This document shows, piece after piece, positions 47,960 to 59,599 of a DNA stretch of 64,000 nt (positions within the stretch are counted from its first letter, which is position 1; each line of letters begins with the position of its first letter). Origin of the DNA: Massospora cicadina (Eukaryota > Entomophthoromycota > Entomophthoromycetes > Entomophthorales > Entomophthoraceae); NCBI GenBank assembly GCA_022478985.1, contig JAKSZP010006606.1:225828-289827 (forward strand). The letters are read 5' to 3'. The notes under the pieces are model-generated. The model did no database searches, had not been told where the DNA came from, and saw only the letters and a program-made list of their open reading frames with translations. The translations under genes and the position numbers were made by a program.

Positions 47960-49627
47960 ATGTCCTCAGATCCACCACCTGCTGCCCCAGTGTGAGGCAG
48001 CGGTGCTCCACCTGATAGTGTTTACCGCCTGACAGTCAAACGTGTGTGGACTGGTTCATCCAGCCCACCAAATGCAACTTGCAAATTTGTCACACCAAGG
48101 GACTTAGTACTGCACCTCGCATGAGTCCACCCAACCCACCCCCACCCCCTAGCCCTACCCTGATCCATAATTCGCTTTTGCCTCCACATCAAGTACGGAT
48201 GTCTCTTCCTGTATGCTGACAAAGCAATAATCGAGCTGGCAATGAACATCTTTGTAACAGCAGGGTTTATTGACTTCCACCCTTACAAGGGTTTTTTTGA
48301 TATTAGATTCCCCACTTAAGAGGATGCGGCTGCAGCAGCAGAAACGCCCTTAGATTATAAATACACACCCATTACCATCACCTGTACACGCCTCCCCAAT
48401 GATACCACATTCATGGTGACCTTTGCAAACCTTCCCTCACACCTTCCCCCTTAACACTCTTTGAAGAGTTGATGTCATGGCTGTCCACTTAAAGAACAGA
48501 ACCCATCCTACATTTCCTTGTCCTGAGAGGTGCTGAGAACCTAGCGGCACCTTGGGCAATGGCCACCCTTACCCCCCACCAGCCAACCATAGCCCAGAAC
48601 ATCTTACCATGTGCCTATATCCCATCTGCACCAGACCACTTATTTTAGGCTTGCATTGACAATGGCTGCACAGTTTGCCCCATCTGCCATGAATTGGACC
48701 ATTCCAAAAAGGCATGTTAATACAGTTCAAACAATGCAAACACCACCAAACCCAATCATGAGGCCACACCTACAGCTTTCAAGTGGGGATTTTGTCTGCC
48801 CCCACCCCCTCCAGCTGAGCGCTCAATGAATCAGCAAAATATTGCAACTAAAACCCAAGCCAGCCAATTTACTCACAATCTAACTAATTGGGAGCAGGTT
48901 TGGACCCATATACAATCTAAGAAATTTACCGCCCCAAAACTTACCCAACCACAACCACGTATCTCTGAATCAATCCCAATCAACCATAATCCTTGGAACT
49001 TATTGGATGAAGTGACTGAATCTGGTGAAATTTTCCCTCCTCAAAACTTCCTGATTAATTTAGAACCTTATATGAATTAAGACTTTGATGCCCCATTCCC
49101 GCCCAAGAAATATGTCCACAAACCCAGCGCTATCCCTTTCCTGAGTGACCATCAGCTTGCCGAGGCCACAATGGCCTCACCCAAAAGTCGCCATCTCTAT
49201 GATGCCATGGCACTCTCTGTCGTTGAATTTAAGAAAGGGCTGAACATCACCCAGTTCCCCCCAATTTCTCTGATGTTGAAAAAGAGGAAACAGAACGCTT
49301 AGCTGAAACTGCCACCAACACTGTCAAGCATGTTGCTGAACTGGAAGATTTTCCCCAACCACGCGCATCACCAGAGCCAACATTACAACATTCGCCCAGC
49401 TTCTCAACGCCCACATCCAAGCTAAACACCATGATGCTGAACTCCTGGAGGCAATGCTCCAGGCCCAAATTGTCAGTGACGATCTCAACAATTATTTATA
49501 TCACCTTGATTCTCATCCTGAGGATGCCCCAACCCCCTTGCTCTCAGCATTGATCCAACTCTTCAATGTTGAAGTTGAAATTGATAATCTTCCTAATTCA
49601 TCCTCCCCCTTTACCATGGTGGGATAA
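47960..49627 (+). pseudogene. ORF1-only half-LINE protein, copy 2
   Basis: From ATGTCCTCAGATCC to TAA spans 1668 bases, exactly 556 codons, but internal compensating frameshifts and stops break it. Readable blocks: FIDFHPYKGFFDI; a CCHC knuckle CPICHELDHSKKAC (about 48680-48720); a linker NLTNWEQVWTHIQSKK (48826-49078); and a C-terminal acidic/helical part with ETERLAETATNTVKH, ending SSPFTMVG. It is collinear with the 4337-6014 copy. No RT or endonuclease is encoded. Confidence 0.65.
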
Positions 49628-49795
49628 GCGGCTCACCGCTGTTCCACCTGGTAGGTTGTTTTATCATTTTTTATGTGTCACAACGCTTGTTTATAGCGTT
49701 TGGCTTATGTTTTCAATTCATTTGTTTGGTGTTTCTGTTTTTGGTAATGTCTGTCCCCTGGTCAGCATACCTCCAATAAATTTAAATTTAAAAAA
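47960..49795 (+). mobile_element. Half-LINE (non-autonomous, ORF1-only) copy 2
   Basis: The 3' UTR carries an AGCGGCTCACCGCT hairpin just after the stop, then TGTCCCCTGGTCAGCATACC and a CCAATAAATTTAAATTTAAAAAA tail (49752-49795), matching copy 1 and the LINE tail. The 5' boundary is unknown. Confidence 0.65.
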
Positions 49796-49799
49796 TGAT

Positions 49800-51670
49800 T
49801 TGAATACTGTGCATCATGGCATGGTAATCAATGTAATAATGATTTGAAAGTTTCACTGGCTATTATAGGCATTCAATACTAAGTAGTAGTTATCATATTA
49901 AACAGGCGCTTAGGCAAGACAACTGAAAGTATATATTATATAGATTGCCACCAGCCCAGCATTGAGGTATGTAATTGAAAGCCTCTGTCTATATACTAGT
50001 TTAATATAAAATTGAGTAAATAAGTTATATGATTAAAATAAGTTGGCCAGTCCAAAGTGCAACATTTCCCCTCACTTGATCAAACATCAGGGAACCAAAA
50101 ATTAAAGGGGTAGAAATGTTATCTAAAAGAGTGGCTAAAAGTCTGGAGCTTTTCTGATACTTCTTTTTTAGAAAATCTAGCATGCACTCAATTAATACAA
50201 TAGCCCCTAATAAGGTTTTTCTGAGGGTTGACATCAGTGTATGACTTTGCAATGATGTCAAGAATATTTTCAAGCGTGAATCAATAAATATGGTCTATTC
50301 AAAGCCATGCTTATCATGCCATAAGGCTTATACTATGTCAAAGATATTTAAGGTCTGTCATCTTCATTATAACGCTTCTAAAAATTAAATTTAAGTGCTA
50401 GCATGTTGATTTATGCTTTGCTTTGTAGCTGGATAAATATCTGCATAAATTTTTGCAAGATATCATTTGGAACTTTCTATTTTTATAGACACATGAGTAT
50501 AAGATTGGGGGTATCGCAAGATGCTTCCCAAATAGCTATTGGAACAGTGAGCGACTAGTTGCAAATTGATAGACAATAATATACACAAAAACAGTGGAGA
50601 GCAAGATAAGATTGCTTCTAGATGCTTTTCTAGTAGCCAAATTCTTTAGAATGGGACAAGTGTAACATTTACTCATTCTAAAGTGCTTCTAATTTCAGTG
50701 TGATAGGGCGTAGATATCTTATGTTATATACATATTAGATCATATAGCCTTAGGATATTTGATAATTAAAGTTAGCCCAATGCTTGAGACATATAGACTG
50801 CGGGCAGCCTTACCAATAACTATGTTTTTATAAATTGCCGTTAAGTATAGCGCCCAAATCCTTGAGTGCTTTGGCCTGCACCCACTTATTGAGACATTTA
50901 TAGCCACAATTATATGCAAAAATTTCCCAAATCATTAAACAATGGTTACTAAAACGTCGAAAAGAGACCTTATAGCGGTGAAACTGGGTTTACCCAATTT
51001 ATAGGATGTAGCCTTCTGGTAGCAGGATTCAGCTTGGTACTCCTTGCAACAACTATGCGAATCTTAAATTTCAAAACGATCATTTCCTAGTAGTAATGTG
51101 GCTTTTTTGTTCAAGGGGTTTTATATATTGCTTTAGCCATTTTTTATGGGCTAAAATGATTTATTCAGTCTACTTAATGGGCCTGTGAAATAAAAAATGT
51201 TGTTCTTTTATATCATTATAAAGTGGCTACTAACAAGGATATTCTTCCTCAGCTTTTCTAAAGTTATTTGAACCTCATTGGGCGTATAACCATATTTATG
51301 AGCTAACATCTCATTGCATAGATTTCTGTCCAGATTAACTTTCAAGTTCACTATGTGCAGGTGATATAAACAGTTAGTATCTTGGTTTTTTACGCTGCAT
51401 GGTGGTGGATTTCTATCTTAGGCTTATATTTCTAAAGCCCATTAGGCTATCTAATCTTCTGACTTCTTAAATTCTATAATTAAATACAAAGCGTGGTTGG
51501 TTTCTACTGTGAAGTGCACTATGTGGACATATCTATGGAATATCCTATATGCATAAATGAAGCTAGGCGTTTATTACCTTTAAAATTTAGCTTTGCTTGT
51601 GAACATCCAATATTTAGCTACAGAAAGCCTATAGTTTCTTGAATACTTTAAAGTCTGTTTGGGATAACAC
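49800..51670. other. AT-rich gene-free stretch
   Basis: No coding, RNA or repeat features recognised. Confidence 0.6.
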
Positions 51671-51675
51671 TACTC

Positions 51676-52293
51676 CAGCATCAATGAATAGATATTTAAA
51701 TCCTGAGGCTCAGCCTCTCCTCCTGGACCATGAACATGATTCTTTTAGAAGTAAGTAGAATTTTAGGTCTCTTGTAGCTCCCTTGATTAAGCTCAGTGAC
51801 ATTTCTAATGTGGAATAAGAGCAATGTGTTATTGCACTAGCCCCTAAAAACTCTCACCCTGCCTTACTTTCCCTCTTCTACTCTGATGTAATTGATAGAA
51901 AGGGCTTTCAGGGAGGGGTCAGTCTATGGGTCTTTAGCAGGCGTTTAGGTTCATCCCAATCATGGCCTGATCGCTTCCAACATTTTAGAAATTACTCAAC
52001 CCTCCTAAAACCCAATATGAGTATATATGAGCTTTAAGTCAGATTTGGTCATATATAAAGAAGCAATCACAGATAAAGTTACTGGATTAATCAATACATT
52101 CTCAAGATTCCATAAATCATTTGGTAGACCAAATTTGCGCAAACTTGTTGGTATTACTTATCAGTATAACAGTATGTGCAAGGATGTTACTATATCGTTG
52201 TTACATTTCTTAATCTATAACAAGCGCTATCATAATTTTGATGTGATCAACTTGTCAGCAATTTTTCCAACTACTAATCTCTTCCCAACCTAA
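51676..52293 (+). pseudogene. Unrecognised decayed coding sequence
   Basis: One frame from about 51676 reads NPEAQPLLLDHEHDSF, then after two stops HPALLSLFYSDVIDRKGFQG and GVSLWVFSRRLGSSQSWPDR. It shifts into an 88-codon open frame at 52027-52290 with LINTFSRFHKSFGRPNLRKL. Composition and continuity look like real protein rather than chance. An AGAAGTAAGT donor-like site near 51750 could mean introns. No family recognised; host pseudogene or transposon protein are both possible. Confidence 0.35.
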
Positions 52294-52916
52294 CAAATGA
52301 TGCTTTACCACAGGAAACCAGGCGTAAACCAGTTCTTGATTTCCCTTATAATTCTCCCTTTCTACTATAAAGGTAATAGCCCTCCTCAGGGTATGTGTCA
52401 GCTTTTTTTATTTCAAAAATTCTCCTTTGTAAATAAACATATTTCTATCTTAGTATGACATTTAGTAAAGTCTACCTTCACAATATGCCATCAGGCGTTC
52501 AAGTTAAACTGGTGCTATTAGGTTTTTGCCCACATTTTCAGCTTCTTAGGTGAGAATCTGTTGGTTTGTTAGGGGATAAGTCCTGCTAGAGGATGATTTG
52601 GAGATTGGTTGATTTTGATGTCAGCTTAATAATGCTAGCAGATTTTGGGTGATTCCTGGGTTTGGATATGCTGGGTTAATCCGTGTGAATGTCTAAAATC
52701 ACATTGGTCAGAGTTACTGACGAAATTAACTTATCTGATAGTCAATCAATGATTAAATAAGATGTGCCAATTGATGTTCATTGTTCATCAATGACTGATT
52801 AGGAATTTATTTAGGAGTTTTGAGGTGAGTGATGCGCCTGCAACAAGCGAATTGACCAGTTGGTTTACAACCTGCTATAATGAGTAAAAAGTCACATTAC
52901 CTAATCAGGTCACTAG
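52294..52916. other. Gene-free stretch
   Basis: No recognised coding frame; short protein-like pieces just after 52300 may continue the decayed sequence at 51676-52293. Confidence 0.4.
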
Positions 52917-53564
52917 TGTAACAAATGGAACCACCTATATTTCATTTATCAGACGCCTGAATTTTCAGTGGAGTAAATTGATGACAAAATAGATCTAACA
53001 GCCAAGTTGAACCTCTGAAGTAAACTGGTAGGGTTGGATAATAAAAACCCATCTTTAACTCTTGAAATTTGGGGAAATCTCAGATTCAGAAAAAGAACGG
53101 CAGGTAAGTGAGGATACAAATCCCCAAATTAACCTTTACTTTTATTTTATGTAATAAGATCTAGTGAGGCGATCACAGCATTTCTCTGGAATTGCAAGTG
53201 AGTCAAGAAAAAGGCAGAGCAACTTGTGAGGGCCAATGCCCCAGAAGCTCAAGATTTTGTTTTTGTGACAAATATTTTTGAGCCCAATGCTCAGGTAAGG
53301 CATGAGGCCTAAACGCCCAAGAGAAGCTGCAAAAATTCCAAACTGAGGTTTGGAACGACGGGCTTAATTTTTTAAAGTTTGCACTTCAGGAAGCCCTCTC
53401 CTGGCCATGCTTGAAGCTCTTTGAGCCTAAAGCATAGTTTGGAGTGGGTAAAGCCCTAGTTCTGAGCCAACCTTAGTCAGAAACCCCTCCTGCGTTTTGA
53501 CTCAAAATTTGGAATCCAAATTCCAAGTCAAAATGGGATTGACAGTTTAAACCATTTTTTCACA
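52917..53564 (-). repeat. LTR 1 of non-autonomous element
   Basis: Alignable end to end with 54078-54721, including GGTTGGATAATA, CAAGTGAGTCAAGAAAAA and AATGCCCCAGAAGCTCAAG blocks. Confidence 0.85.
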
Positions 53565-54077
53565 TTTCCCCACACTAAAGTGAAACCTCCAAGAAGAGAG
53601 CTCACAAGCAGGAAGCTGCCATTATGAGGGCTTTTTGGGGCGAGTTACCTTAAGCCCCAAGAAATTTATTCTGAAATAAATTCTGGATCCTTAGTGGTGA
53701 GGTAAACTCTGATGAGGGTAAGTCAGGACTGGGATGCTGTATCAGCACACCCAATGTGGGGAGTACGCCTGGCATTTGGATGGGATACGTTGCTTAAAAG
53801 AGTGCATGGTACAGCGAGTCTTGGCAGCAATAATCACTTAAAGGGGCTGACCAAAAGGGATGAAATCATCTGGGCCAGATCCCGTGATACCATCTAATAT
53901 CTGATGAGAGGGAGACCTCATCCAAATAAACACCCCTCATCACCTTGGTTCCAGGGTTGGCCATCAGTCACCTGCTCCCTCTGGTGCTGGTTACTCAAAA
54001 CTGAGACCCAAGGCAACATCAAGATCTGGTGTTTGGAGCTTAAATTGGGCAAATGAAAAAAGGTAAGTTTGGAACTA
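53565..54077. other. Interior of non-autonomous LTR element
   Basis: No gag or pol similarity and no long frame of protein-like composition. A primer-binding site starting TGG was not visible at the right inner edge. Confidence 0.6.
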
Positions 54078-54721
54078 TGTAACAAAATGGAACCGCCCAA
54101 ATTTCTTTTGCCAGATGCCTGAATTTTCAGTGGAGTAAATTGATGCTATAATAGGTTCAACAGCCAAGTTGAACCACTGAGGTAAGCTTGTAGGGTTGGA
54201 TAATACCAACTAATCTTTAACTCTTGAAATTTGGGTAATCTCAGATGTGGAAAAAGGATGGCAGGTAAGGGAGGATACAAATCCCCAAAGTGACCTTTAT
54301 TTTTTTAAAGTAATAAAATCAAGCGAGGCGATCACAGAATATCTCTGTCATTGCAAGTGAGTCAAGAAAAAGACAGAGCAACTTGTGAGGGCCAATGCCC
54401 CAGAAGCTCAAGGTTTTGTTTTTGTGAAGAAACCTTGTTGAGCCCAATGCTCAGGTAAGGCATGAGGCCTAAATGGCCAAGAGAAGCTGCAAAAATTCCA
54501 AACTGAGGTTTGAAAGATGGGCTTGATTTTTTAAAGATTGCACTTCAGGAAGCCCTCTCCTGGCCAGGCTTGAAGCTCTTTTATACTTAAAGTATAGTTC
54601 AGAGTGGGCAAAACCCTAGTTCTGAGCCAAACTTAGTCAGAAATCCCTCAGGCGTTTTATATCAAAATTTGGAATCTGAATTCCAAGTCAAAATGGGAGT
54701 TAGGTTTGAACTATTTTCACA
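54078..54721 (-). repeat. LTR 2 of non-autonomous element
   Basis: Partner of 52917-53564; divergence is scattered substitutions and small indels. Confidence 0.85.
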
Positions 54722-55400
54722 GCTAGCTAAAATGAGGTTGGTTTGCTGTTATTGAGCAGAAACGTAGGGACATGTTTTCTTTCTCTTTCCAGTTTTGGTT
54801 TCTGGGATTTCTGATGGAGCAATACTTAGCCCGATGGAGAAGTCTATCGTTATACAAGACCTTTAAGGTAAAATTAACAGCAACGTCTGCCTTTTCCTTA
54901 TTGAGTCATCAACAGAGTAGTTGGGAGCCGAACTCCCATATTATTTTCATAGTTAGTATAATAATAAAGCAAATCCAAATTAATATCAAGTTCTTATTCA
55001 TCTTCAGTTTAGTATAATTGTAGTATAGTAATTGTTAACTATTTTGTGTGATAAAGAGTAAACTTGGATATCCTTAGGAAAGAGAAGCAGAACTTTGATT
55101 AGCTCTTTGTTGACTCAACGTGATGGGAACCTCGGAAAAGAACCTCTGAATTTAGAGTTAGATTCAGTCCAACTGGAAGAGGGAAGAAGTCCCTTATTAT
55201 CAGTATAATGAGTATCAAGTGAAGGATTCCAAGTTTAGCGTTGGACCACCTATCAACCTAGTTTTTCTATTCAGCTATGGATAATAATTTCTAGACTATT
55301 TACAATTACATATTCTCATTAATATCAATCAACGCAAATAGTGCACATAATAACTAAACTTGTGCAGTTAACCTCTGAGAACTAGTATCAACAAACCAAG
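54722..55400. other. Unassigned sequence before the 55-60 kb Gypsy element
   Basis: May contain the 5' LTR and leader of the following element, but no direct repeat to a 3' LTR was found. Confidence 0.4.
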
Positions 55401-55479
55401 AATTTAACAAGAGATGCTCACTATAGGAGGTAGTTGAGTAAGATAAGCCAATTCTAGTTAAATCCTTTCCATGATAACA

Positions 55480-56900
55480 TACAAGGACGAACTAAGAAAA
55501 CTATGGATGGAATTGGCAACCATCAATAAGACTGTCTTATATTTGGAAGATCATAGAGAATTCACTGTCTAGAGGAGAGATTTACTAAGAACGAAATAAG
55601 GAGTAGAAGAAGCTTTGAAACTCAGCAATGATCTACTCAGCAAAATAATGACCCTAAAGAAGGAAGGAGAGCCTATTAGGGTAGTTTTATTCCTGAAATT
55701 GGAACAAAAAGCGGATTGTGTGCAATTATACTTGCTCAGCTCAGATATGGAACGTTTAGTACAAAAAGTCAAAAATTGAAAACCCATAAATCAATTGTGA
55801 ACCATATGTGACAAATGGCACAGAAGAAGGTACTTCAAGGACCCCAGTTGGGAAGTCAGCAACTCCTCAAAACATGCCAACTGAGTTCACCACCATTTTT
55901 GGAGATGACTCCTAAAATTACTCCTCTTGTCATCAGGTCACTGAGCCAAAAGTAATGGCTAGAGAAAATTTGGAGGAATTCGAATCCATGCCTAAACTAC
56001 CTAATTTTCTTTGGTACAACGCCTCTGCATTCTTCCTTTTTTTGAAATGATTATGCTTGGGTGTGGTGCCAGGAAGAAAGCATTGACCATTATGAACTGC
56101 TTGGATACTGATTTCCATAACTTAGTGTTGCCTCATCTTGAGGGGGACAGCTTGCCTATTCTAAGGCTAAAGCTGCAATCATGAAAGTTTTAGAAGCCCC
56201 TTGCATCAGTCAAAACGCAAGCAAGATTTTTGGGAATCCAATTTCTAAAGGATAGAATTTAGAGAAATTAACCAATAAATTATATCAAGAATCACAGATT
56301 TTGGTTGGAGAGTAAGTACTGATTGATTTTGACATGCAGATCATGTTACAAGTGGCACTATGGCCTTACTGCAATTTACACCAAATGATGCCTTACACGC
56401 TGGTCACCCAAATAACCATCTCACAAATGGTGGATCATTTAAAGATGTTAGGCGCCACATTTGAGAACCCTAATCAAAGCTACAAACTTATTATGGTCAA
56501 AAATTTGAACATTATTAAATTTGCTGAAACTGCTAAGGAATCGCATAACTGAGTAGTGTCAGGAAATAAACCCAAGGGATTCAAACAAGTGGACAAGACA
56601 ATATGTGCTGTCACCAGTGCGGGGGAAAGACCACTTCGCTTCCCAGTGCTTCAGCAAGAAGCCCATGGAGCAGATTAATGTGGTACAGGCTAAGGAAGCT
56701 GAACTTAAAAAAGAGTTTGGAAAAAGAGCCCACAGCCTATACGTGGAATAGTCTAGAGCTGCATTTAAATCCATTCCACATGACATAATGAATAAAGAAA
56801 TTGACATCAGCAATCCGTTTGTAGATGACTCGCTGGACCAGCTTTATCAAGTTGTCAACCTAGATGTCAATGCCAATACAAAAACCTGAGAAAATGGGAT
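55480..56900 (+). pseudogene. Ty3/Gypsy gag with frameshifted CCHC knuckle
   Basis: Plus-strand pieces: an N-terminal coiled region, ENLEEFESMPKLPNF (about 55970), CNLHQMMPYTLVTQITISQM (56334-56552), and a knuckle starting CHQCGG at about 56606 and ending FASQC about 20 bases later in the next frame. A one-base deletion lies between them. Spacing fits CX2CX4HX4C. Confidence 0.65.
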
Positions 56901-57179
56901 CAACCCCATAATAATCAAGGAAGTCGCTCACCCTTAAATTTGCCAACTAGCGAACAAGATATAATTCACTGAGAATCTAAACAAATTGATTAATACCAAA
57001 TTAGACGAAGTGAACCTGTCAATTCCCTTAAGAACAATAAATGAATTTTTTTCTGACTTATTAGCGCAGATTATTCACACCCTCAATTTGGTGAATAATG
57101 CCCCATACACTCAGTAAACACTATTTTACAATAATTGAGTGTACGTACACATATTTAATGGTTAATCAAGTATGGGTAT

Positions 57180-57470
57180 AGGCAATATTTGTCAGCAGGG
57201 CGCCAATAAATTTTGTCTCAATTAAATTAGCCATGAAGGTGAAAATCTTGCCCGCATTGGAGCATAACAAAGGTATTTGGACCGCTAGGCCTGATACTAC
57301 CATCTTTCATAGAGCGTTCAGTGCATTGCCACTCAGATTTGGATCCCTGGTGTTATCTACTCTATTTACTGGTTTGGGCAACTAAAATTATGATATTTTA
57401 AATGGAATTGAGTTTTTAAAAAACTACAAAGTCAAATGAAACTCTAAAAGATAATATCCTGGATATATTG
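57180..57470 (+). pseudogene. Ty3/Gypsy protease, degenerate
   Basis: RAPINFVSIKLAMKVKILP and later NYDILNGIEFLKNY correspond to the APVNIVSTKL and YDLLIGTSF motifs of the 12.8-20 kb element. The catalytic Asp-Thr-Gly is not preserved. Confidence 0.6.
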
Positions 57471-57689
57471 GGTCAAATGTTGTCATTGGTCTATTAACAA
57501 AATGGGAAAACTCCATTTACTAAGAGGAATAACTCTATTAACCTAATATAATGATGACATTATCCCAATCCGCTATCAACTAGTTGGACTAAAGAAGAGA
57601 GAAATGTTGTTGGAAATCCTAAATAATTGTGGAATTCTATTACAAAGCCAACTAATACCATACCACTGGGATCTTAGATCATAATTAAT

Positions 57690-57890
57690 ATGGGATTGAC
57701 TTTTGAAATACCTGAGCAACTGTATGGAGAGGTTAGCATTCCATGAAAGAAATCCAGAGTAAAGCCCTGGGGTGGCACCTGGATTAATTATGCTGGGTCA
57801 TGGAGAAATCCAAGTTCTCTTGGCGAATCTGAGAAGAAAACTGATGAAGATTGGAAAAATCAAATTATCACGTTTATACATCTAATCCTA
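57690..57890 (+). pseudogene. dUTPase-like domain between protease and RT
   Basis: Reads VAPGLIMLGHGEIQVLLAN then LMKIGKIKLSRLYI, matching VAPGIILPGHEAIKVLLEN at 16150-16400 nearly residue for residue. Upstream VSIP and downstream stops show decay. The segment is placed exactly between the protease remnant and the RT. Confidence 0.55.
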
Positions 57891-58129
57891 ATAACCAAAC
57901 TTAAAAATTCTACAATTTTGAACTCTTAACAAAATGTGATTACTATGCAGAGGTTGCCAAGAATATCAATTTACTAGTCAACTGGGAGCAACTCACTGAT
58001 CTGGTGGAAAGACAGAAGGAGGAGGTTCTCAAATAATTTTAAAAAGTATCAGGAAATCTTTATTTAGGATGATCATGAATTAGGATGTGCAAAAAAAGTA
58101 ATCCATAAAGTTGACACTAGGGAAAGAAT

Positions 58130-58950
58130 ACTGATATGAATGAGATCGGTCTGATGATTGAAAGCAGCAGAGGCAGTAGTGGAAGAGAAATAAGAAAACT
58201 AGTGGAGCACAGGCTCCTAGTTCCGTTGGCGAGCACCTGGGCGAGCCTGATCTTGATATTGAAGAAGAAGGACAGCTCTAATCAGGTAGTGATTACCTAT
58301 TGGCAATTAAACAAGATAACCAAGAAAGGATTTGTTTCTACTACCACAAATAAATGACGCATTAGAATACCTGGTGAAGTAAAGTTTTTCCACAATAGGC
58401 ATAATCTTAAAGTATTGGAAAATTAATTTGCCAGCTGAAGACTAAGAGAAGTGCACAAAGATAACCGCGCAGGGGCTGTACTAACCAACATAAATGCCTC
58501 AAGGTCTCTGTAATGCGCTGGCGACGTTACAAAGAGCTATGATTGATATACTGAATTACCTGAAGTAATTTGCGTCCTGGTGTATTTAGACGATATAAAT
58601 GTTTTCATTAGGACTTTCACTGGTCACTTGCAACACTTGAAAGAATTTTTTTTAAGAGACTATCCATGGCCAATCTGATAATTAAGCCAAGGAAATGTCA
58701 CTTCTTTAAAAAAGAGTTAGATTTCTTTAGGTTTGTCATTAACTCTAGTAGATTGTAGCCACAAACGCAGAAGATCAAAGCCATATAGTGGATACTATCC
58801 CAAAGAGCATCTGAGATATCCAAGTATTCCTTGGAATAGTCAGATATTATTAAAGATTTATACAGGATTTATACAGGATTTTGTGAAGATCACAAAGCCA
58901 ATATTCCATTTACTTAAGGATCTGAACAAAAGAAGCATATGGAATGAAAA
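58130..58950 (+). pseudogene. Ty3/Gypsy reverse transcriptase with intact YLDD
   Basis: Fingers: LVPLASTWASLILILKKKDSSNQVVI (58220-58320, read as two pieces). Then MPQGLCNAL after frame changes, and VLVYLDDIN with catalytic YLDD intact at 58583-58594, unlike the three other elements here. The connection and thumb follow (IQVFLGIVRYY-like, about 58820). Stops and frameshifts between blocks inactivate it. Confidence 0.8.
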
Positions 58951-59029
58951 GGCTCAGGAGTCATTTGATGAGTTACGCTGGTACCCTATATATTCTCCAG
59001 GTTTGATTTATCTGAATTTCAATCAAAAA

Positions 59030-59500
59030 TTTTTAATACAAACTGATGCTTCATTAATGGTGATCATCGCCATCTTGAGTCAAGTGGATGAACTTTGGGA
59101 TAGAGAATCAGATAGCTTATGTGAGCTGGACAATATGTGCAGCAGAATGAAACTACACTATTATGGAGTGTTAATAACTCATGGTGAATTATGCCTGTTA
59201 GCAATTTTGAGTGTACATCCATGGTATGAACTTCAAAGTGGTGACAGACCACTCCTCCTTGCGCTGGCTACATAACCTCAAGAAACCAGAAGGACGTCTG
59301 GCCCAATGGGCACTGAAACTTCAAGTGTACAACGTTGAAATAGTACACCAAGCAGGAGCCTCCCATAAAAATGTGGATGGCCTATCACGATTACCTACAG
59401 TCCAAGTGGTACACCATCAGGCTGATGAGATATTCCAGTGGATGGTCATGGAGAAAACAGGTATGAGCCCTAAGAAATCTAAGGTGCGCTTTGAAAAGTG
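59030..59500 (+). pseudogene. Ty3/Gypsy RNase H
   Basis: FLIQTDASLMVIIAILSQ (about 59028-59080) with intact TDAS, then after a frame change NFKVVTDHSSLRWLHNLKKP, EGRLAQWALKLQVYNVEIVH and NVDGLSRLP (59220-59395), an unusually well preserved end of the RNase H and tether region. Confidence 0.85.
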
Positions 59501-59599
59501 ATGAAAACACTGAGACCCAGAATGGACAAGTTTTTATTACTATAGATGGAAAAATTACTATATCCAAAACTTTCAGAACAAGTGCCAATATTTCAATCT

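Larger units (their letters stand above)
52917..54721 (-). mobile_element. Non-autonomous LTR element, 1.8 kb
   Basis: Two direct repeats of about 645 bases flank a 513-base interior with no coding capacity. Ends are TGTAAC...TTTTCACA in both repeats. The flanks ACTAG (52912-52916) and GCTAG (54722-54726) match at 4 of 5 bases, consistent with a 5-bp target-site duplication. Orientation is taken from LTR similarity to the minus-strand element at 38.6-43.7 kb and from a purine-rich GTGTGGGGAAA abutting the left LTR on the minus strand. Confidence 0.8.

Noticed and set aside
54078..55400. The 54-kb LTR as 5' LTR of the 55-60 kb Gypsy element
   Set aside because: LTR similarity and purine tract indicate minus orientation, and target-site-duplication-like flanks pair it with the 52.9-kb LTR.
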